Shown one piece after another: positions 39,200-41,192 of a stretch of 41,192 nt of DNA. The translations under genes were made by a program, and so were the position numbers. Each line of letters opens with the position of its first letter. Position 1 is the first letter of the stretch. The stretch covers positions 1 through 41,192 of the forward strand of contig JAGQUO010000009.1 of assembly GCA_020438445.1 (NCBI GenBank), written 5' to 3'. The notes under the pieces are model-generated. The model worked only from the letters and a program-made list of their open reading frames with translations, had not been told where the DNA came from and searched no databases. This stretch comes from Solirubrobacterales bacterium (GTDB lineage: Bacteria; Actinomycetota; Thermoleophilia; Solirubrobacterales; 70-9).

Positions 39200-39237
39200 G
39201 ATCCGGATTTTGACGGTATGCGGGCAAAATCCCGATC
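39200..39237. terminator. 13-base inverted repeat, possible bidirectional terminator
   Basis: GATCCGGATTTTG (39200-39212) and CAAAATCCCGATC (39225-39237) pair with one mismatch around a 12-base loop. The arms carry the only A/T runs of the region. Its place between convergent genes favours a terminator, although T-rich bases lie inside the stem and not after it. Confidence 0.4.
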
Positions 39238-39251
39238 GCTGCCCGGTCTCC

Positions 39252-39477
39252 GGCCCGCGAGAGGATCTGGCGAGGCCGGGAGCCGTCGGATCGGGTGACG
39301 CAGGAGGCGCAGCGGCCTTCAGGGCCGTAAGCCGACGAGGAGCCCGAGCCGGCGGCTCCCGGCCCGCCAGAGATCTGGCGAGGTCGGGAGGCGTCGGATC
39401 AAGGAAGAGGCGCGCGAAGCGGCCGATTGGCCGTGAGCGCGCCGATGACGCCGAGCCGGCGGCTCCCGGCCCGCCAG
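39252..39477. repeat. Imperfect tandem repeat, about 108 bases, two copies plus a stub
   Basis: Unit 1 is 39252-39360, unit 2 is 39361-39467, and a third copy stops after its first 10 bases (39468-39477), just before the stop codon of the minus-strand gene. Shared blocks are GATCTGGCGAGG, GTCGGATC, a CGGCC...GGCCG hairpin whose loop differs between copies, and the near-palindrome GAGCCGGCGGCTC. Unit 2 also has CGCCAG-AGAT-CTGGCG. The stems are kept while loops vary, which suggests selection on structure. Confidence 0.7.
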
Positions 39478-39478
39478 A

Positions 39479-39976
39479 TCAGTTGTCGGAGCCGGCGCGG
39501 TCCCAGAGATACAGCTCCATCGCCTCCACCGCCAGCTCCTCCTGGCGTTGGGGCGAGAGCCACTCGAGGACCGTCTCGAGGGCGCGCTCCTCGGTGAGGC
39601 CGCGATCGACGGCCTCCTCGCCCCGGAACCCGGCGGCGAGCTTCAGCGCTTCGCGCCGGTGGCGCCCCAGCGAACCGAAGGCGTTGATGAGGAAATCGCG
39701 ATTCGGGATCGGGTGGGCGATGTCCATGGAGGCGTGCCAGGCGGCGAGCATCGAGATGTCGTGCTCGTCGAGCTCGTGGATGGCCTTCGAGTAGTGGGCC
39801 TCGAGCTCGTCGTCGGGAATCTCGTCGACCCACGCCCTCACGGCCTCCCCGAGCAGTTGGCGCCTGGCCTCGCGCCCGACGGAATCGGCGACCACGCGGA
39901 TCGCATCGGCGGGTTCGATGAAGCAGAGCGGCACGAGGCGAAGATAGACGTGGGTCCCGACGGCAAAAGGGTGCAT
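39479..39976 (-). CDS. Helical protein of unknown function
   Basis: A 165-residue soluble, mostly helical protein with no signal peptide and no recognised family. Noticeable segments are HELDEHDISMLAAWHASMDIAHPIPN, AFGSLGRHRREALKLAAGF and EELAVEAMELYLWDRAG. It is rich in Glu and has several histidines. The ATG at 39976 is followed by MHPFAVGTHVYLRLVPLCF. A later GTG (at VPLCF) is an alternative start. The gene stands alone, and its stop lies right next to the tandem repeat. Confidence 0.65.
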   Translation of the reverse strand: MHPFAVGTHVYLRLVPLCFIEPADAIRVVADSVGREARRQLLGEAVRAWVDEIPDDELEAHYSKAIHELDEHDISMLAAWHASMDIAHPIPNRDFLINAFGSLGRHRREALKLAAGFRGEEAVDRGLTEERALETVLEWLSPQRQEELAVEAMELYLWDRAGSDN

Positions 39977-40043
39977 GCAACGACGTGCCCAGGACGGGCG
40001 CGGAGAGCCCCGGAGAGTCAGCTCGACCGCCCGCCGCGCGACC

Positions 40044-40049
40044 TATGCT
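40044..40049 (+). promoter_or_regulatory. Candidate -10 box (TATGCT) of the mini-ORF/AddB-like operon
   Basis: TATGCT ends 6 bases before the ATG of the 11-codon ORF at 40056, matching the spacing of the other predicted leaderless starts in this window. Confidence 0.45.
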
Positions 40050-40055
40050 CAGACG

Positions 40056-40091
40056 ATGAGCTGCGATCGGGACACGAGGCGCCCGGAATGA
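40056..40091 (+). CDS. 11-residue leader ORF coupled to the AddB-like gene
   Basis: ATG at 40056 codes MSCDRDTRRPE and stops at 40089-40091. Its stop overlaps the ATG of the large gene at 40088 (ATGA). It sits exactly where a leaderless transcript from the TATGCT box would start, so ribosomes would translate this peptide first and then restart on the nuclease gene. A GAGG at 40076-40079 could help the restart. It may only serve coupling, or it may be a regulatory leader. Confidence 0.4.
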   Translation: MSCDRDTRRPE

Positions 40092-41192
40092 GCCTCGAGG
40101 TGATCGCCGGGCCTCCGGGGTCCGGCCGCGGGGCGATCGTCGTCGCGCGCTTCCGCGACGCGCTCGGCCTCGACCCGGTCCTCGTCGCCCCGACCAGCGA
40201 CGACGTCGACCGGCTCGAGCGCGAGCTCTGTGCCACCCCCGACGGCGTCCTCGGAGGGACGATCACCAGCTTCCCGGGACTGTTCGGTGAGGTCTCGAGG
40301 GCCGTCGGCGTGGAAGCACCGCCGCCGCTGACTCCGATCCAGGTCATGTGGCTGGCGCGGCAGGCGACGCGCGCGACGAGGCTTCGCCTGCTGGCTCGTT
40401 CGGCCGCTCGCGAGGGGTTCGCGCCCGCGCTCGCGGGCCTGCTCGGCGAGCTGCAGTCGGCGGGCCTGGACGCGAGCGCCTTCGCAATCGCGGTCGCGGA
40501 CGCCGAGGCCGGAGCGTACGAGCGCGAGCTCGCGGCGCTCTTCGAATCCTACGAGCGCCTTCGGGACGGGATCGGCGGAATCGACGAACACGGGCTCGCC
40601 GCCCGAGCCACCGCCATGCTGCGAGCCCGGCCGGATGCGTGGAACCATCGCCCCGTCCTGCTGTACGGGTTCGACGATCTGACCCGGGAGCAGGTGGAGC
40701 TCGTCGACGCGCTCGCTGCGGCCGCCGCGGTGACGGCGACCGTGACGTTCGAGGATCGCAGCGCCCTCGCCGCCCGGGCCGAACTGCTCGCAGTCCTCCG
40801 CGACGAGCTCGGCGCTGCGGTGACGGAGGTGCGCCCCGGCACCGAGGAGGCCGACCCGCTGCTGCGACACCTCGAGCGCAACCTGTTCGAGACCGCACCG
40901 ACCCGCCTGCCCGCCGGCGACTCGGTGCGGATCCTCGAGGGAGCCGGCGAGCGCGGCGAGGCGGAGATGATCGGCCGGAAGATCGCGAGGCTGCTGGCCG
41001 ACGGAATCGACCCCGGCGAGATCGCCGTCGCCGTCAGGAACCCGGACCGACAGGCGCCCCCGCTCGCCCGCAGCCTCTCCCGCATGGGAATCCCGGTCGC
41101 AGCCGAGGCCGGCATCCCGCTTGCGACGACGGCCACGGGCGCCGCCCTCGACGAGCTCCTCGCCATCGCCGGCGGCGAGGCAGACTCCGCGA
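40088..41192 (+). CDS. AddB-like helicase/nuclease subunit (partial, runs off window)
   Basis: The N-terminal 368 residues of a large protein of the AddB type (PD-(D/E)XK nuclease, UvrD/Rep-like helicase fold), expected in double-strand break repair with an AddA partner. It shows SLEVIAGPPGSGRGAIV in the Walker A position, VLVAPTSDDVDRLERELC, GTITSFPGLFGEV, LYGFDDLTREQVELVDAL, and the AddB-like SVRILEGAGERGEAEMIGRKI followed by EIAVAVRNPDR. Walker A reads GSGRG instead of GSGKT/S, so this part may not bind ATP. The nuclease domain would be at the missing C-terminus. The start overlaps the leader ORF. Confidence 0.82.
   Translation, partial: MSLEVIAGPPGSGRGAIVVARFRDALGLDPVLVAPTSDDVDRLERELCATPDGVLGGTITSFPGLFGEVSRAVGVEAPPPLTPIQVMWLARQATRATRLRLLARSAAREGFAPALAGLLGELQSAGLDASAFAIAVADAEAGAYERELAALFESYERLRDGIGGIDEHGLAARATAMLRARPDAWNHRPVLLYGFDDLTREQVELVDALAAAAAVTATVTFEDRSALAARAELLAVLRDELGAAVTEVRPGTEEADPLLRHLERNLFETAPTRLPAGDSVRILEGAGERGEAEMIGRKIARLLADGIDPGEIAVAVRNPDRQAPPLARSLSRMGIPVAAEAGIPLATTATGAALDELLAIAGGEADSA

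Larger units (their letters stand above)
39102..39478. other. 377-base intergenic region between convergent genes
   Basis: No gene is seen here. It holds, from left to right, a 13-base inverted repeat (39200-39237) and about two copies of a 108-base structured repeat (39252-39477). Being 3' of both neighbours, it should contain transcription stops for both. No T-run terminator is present apart from the TTTT/AAAA arms of the inverted repeat. Confidence 0.7.

Noticed and set aside
37884-39227. A 447-codon minus-strand frame opposite the YghO-like gene
   Set aside because: Shadow frame without motifs; the plus-strand gene has clear GNAT signatures.
39252-39477. CRISPR array
   Set aside because: Only two long, diverged units of about 108 bases with no short identical repeats or distinct spacers.
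1-41192. Prophage, transposon or integrative element
   Set aside because: No integrase, transposase, phage structural gene, tRNA attachment site or flanking direct repeat was seen; most genes are housekeeping or envelope functions.

Overview
The window is a stretch of very GC-rich bacterial chromosome with dense, mostly short-spaced genes and strong GC preference at third codon positions. It fits Actinomycetota. A deep-branching class such as Thermoleophilia (Solirubrobacterales-like) is my best guess, from the SufU-type SUF operon with a Rieske protein and an Rrf2 regulator, the CysO/MoeZ-type sulfur-carrier genes, the WS/DGAT acyltransferase, the MEP-pathway ispH and the many apparently leaderless genes. 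No rRNA, tRNA, CRISPR array, insertion sequence or phage gene was recognised. The window cuts a gene at each end.

Layout. (1) 1-4249, minus strand: exopolysaccharide genes (O-antigen-ligase-like protein with TPR tail, WcaJ-type sugar-phosphate transferase, family 2 glycosyltransferase cut at base 1). Next to them, on the plus strand, are a small membrane protein and a secreted GH-A-clan glycoside hydrolase lipoprotein (4265-5721). (2) 5729-8272, minus: a CysO/MoaD-like sulfur carrier with a two-residue tail after its GG, a PhyH-type dioxygenase, and an E1-like adenylyltransferase with its rhodanese domain at the N-terminus instead of the C-terminus. (3) htpX, a NarL-type two-component pair, a methyltransferase and a GNAT acetyltransferase (8312-12568). 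(4) 12579-20047: a SUF operon (Rrf2 regulator, sufC, sufS, sufU, Rieske protein, sufB, sufD), broken between sufU and the Rieske gene by an antisense glycosyltransferase. A sufT-like gene lies separately at 34873. (5) 20052-27786: lipoproteins, cupredoxin-like proteins, a polytopic membrane protein, a PCuAC chaperone with a Met-hexad repeat, SCO1, and three related small two-helix membrane proteins. I read this as a copper-handling island that may serve cytochrome oxidase assembly. (6) 27800-33396: ispH, an RDD membrane protein, a secreted M28 peptidase, a WS/DGAT acyltransferase and a DMT-type transporter. (7) 33441-39976: a frameshifted zinc-ribbon gene, a secreted EEP-fold phosphodiesterase, sufT, an ArsR/SRPBCC pair, fxsA, a HAD hydrolase, a large GNAT-like protein, and a structured tandem repeat in a 377-base gap. 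(8) 40056-end: an 11-codon leader ORF coupled to an AddB-like nuclease/helicase gene that runs off the end.

A unifying signal is promoter architecture. At least twelve start codons have a TANNNT box ending 6-9 bases upstream, which predicts leaderless mRNAs. In two divergent pairs (23167/23191 and 30728/30747) the two -10 boxes overlap on opposite strands. The candidates for undescribed biology are the copper island (two proteins predicted to mature with an N-terminal histidine, three paralogous small membrane proteins, a Met-every-six chaperone loop), the permuted rhodanese-E1 with its tailed sulfur carrier, and the mini-ORF in front of the AddB-like gene.
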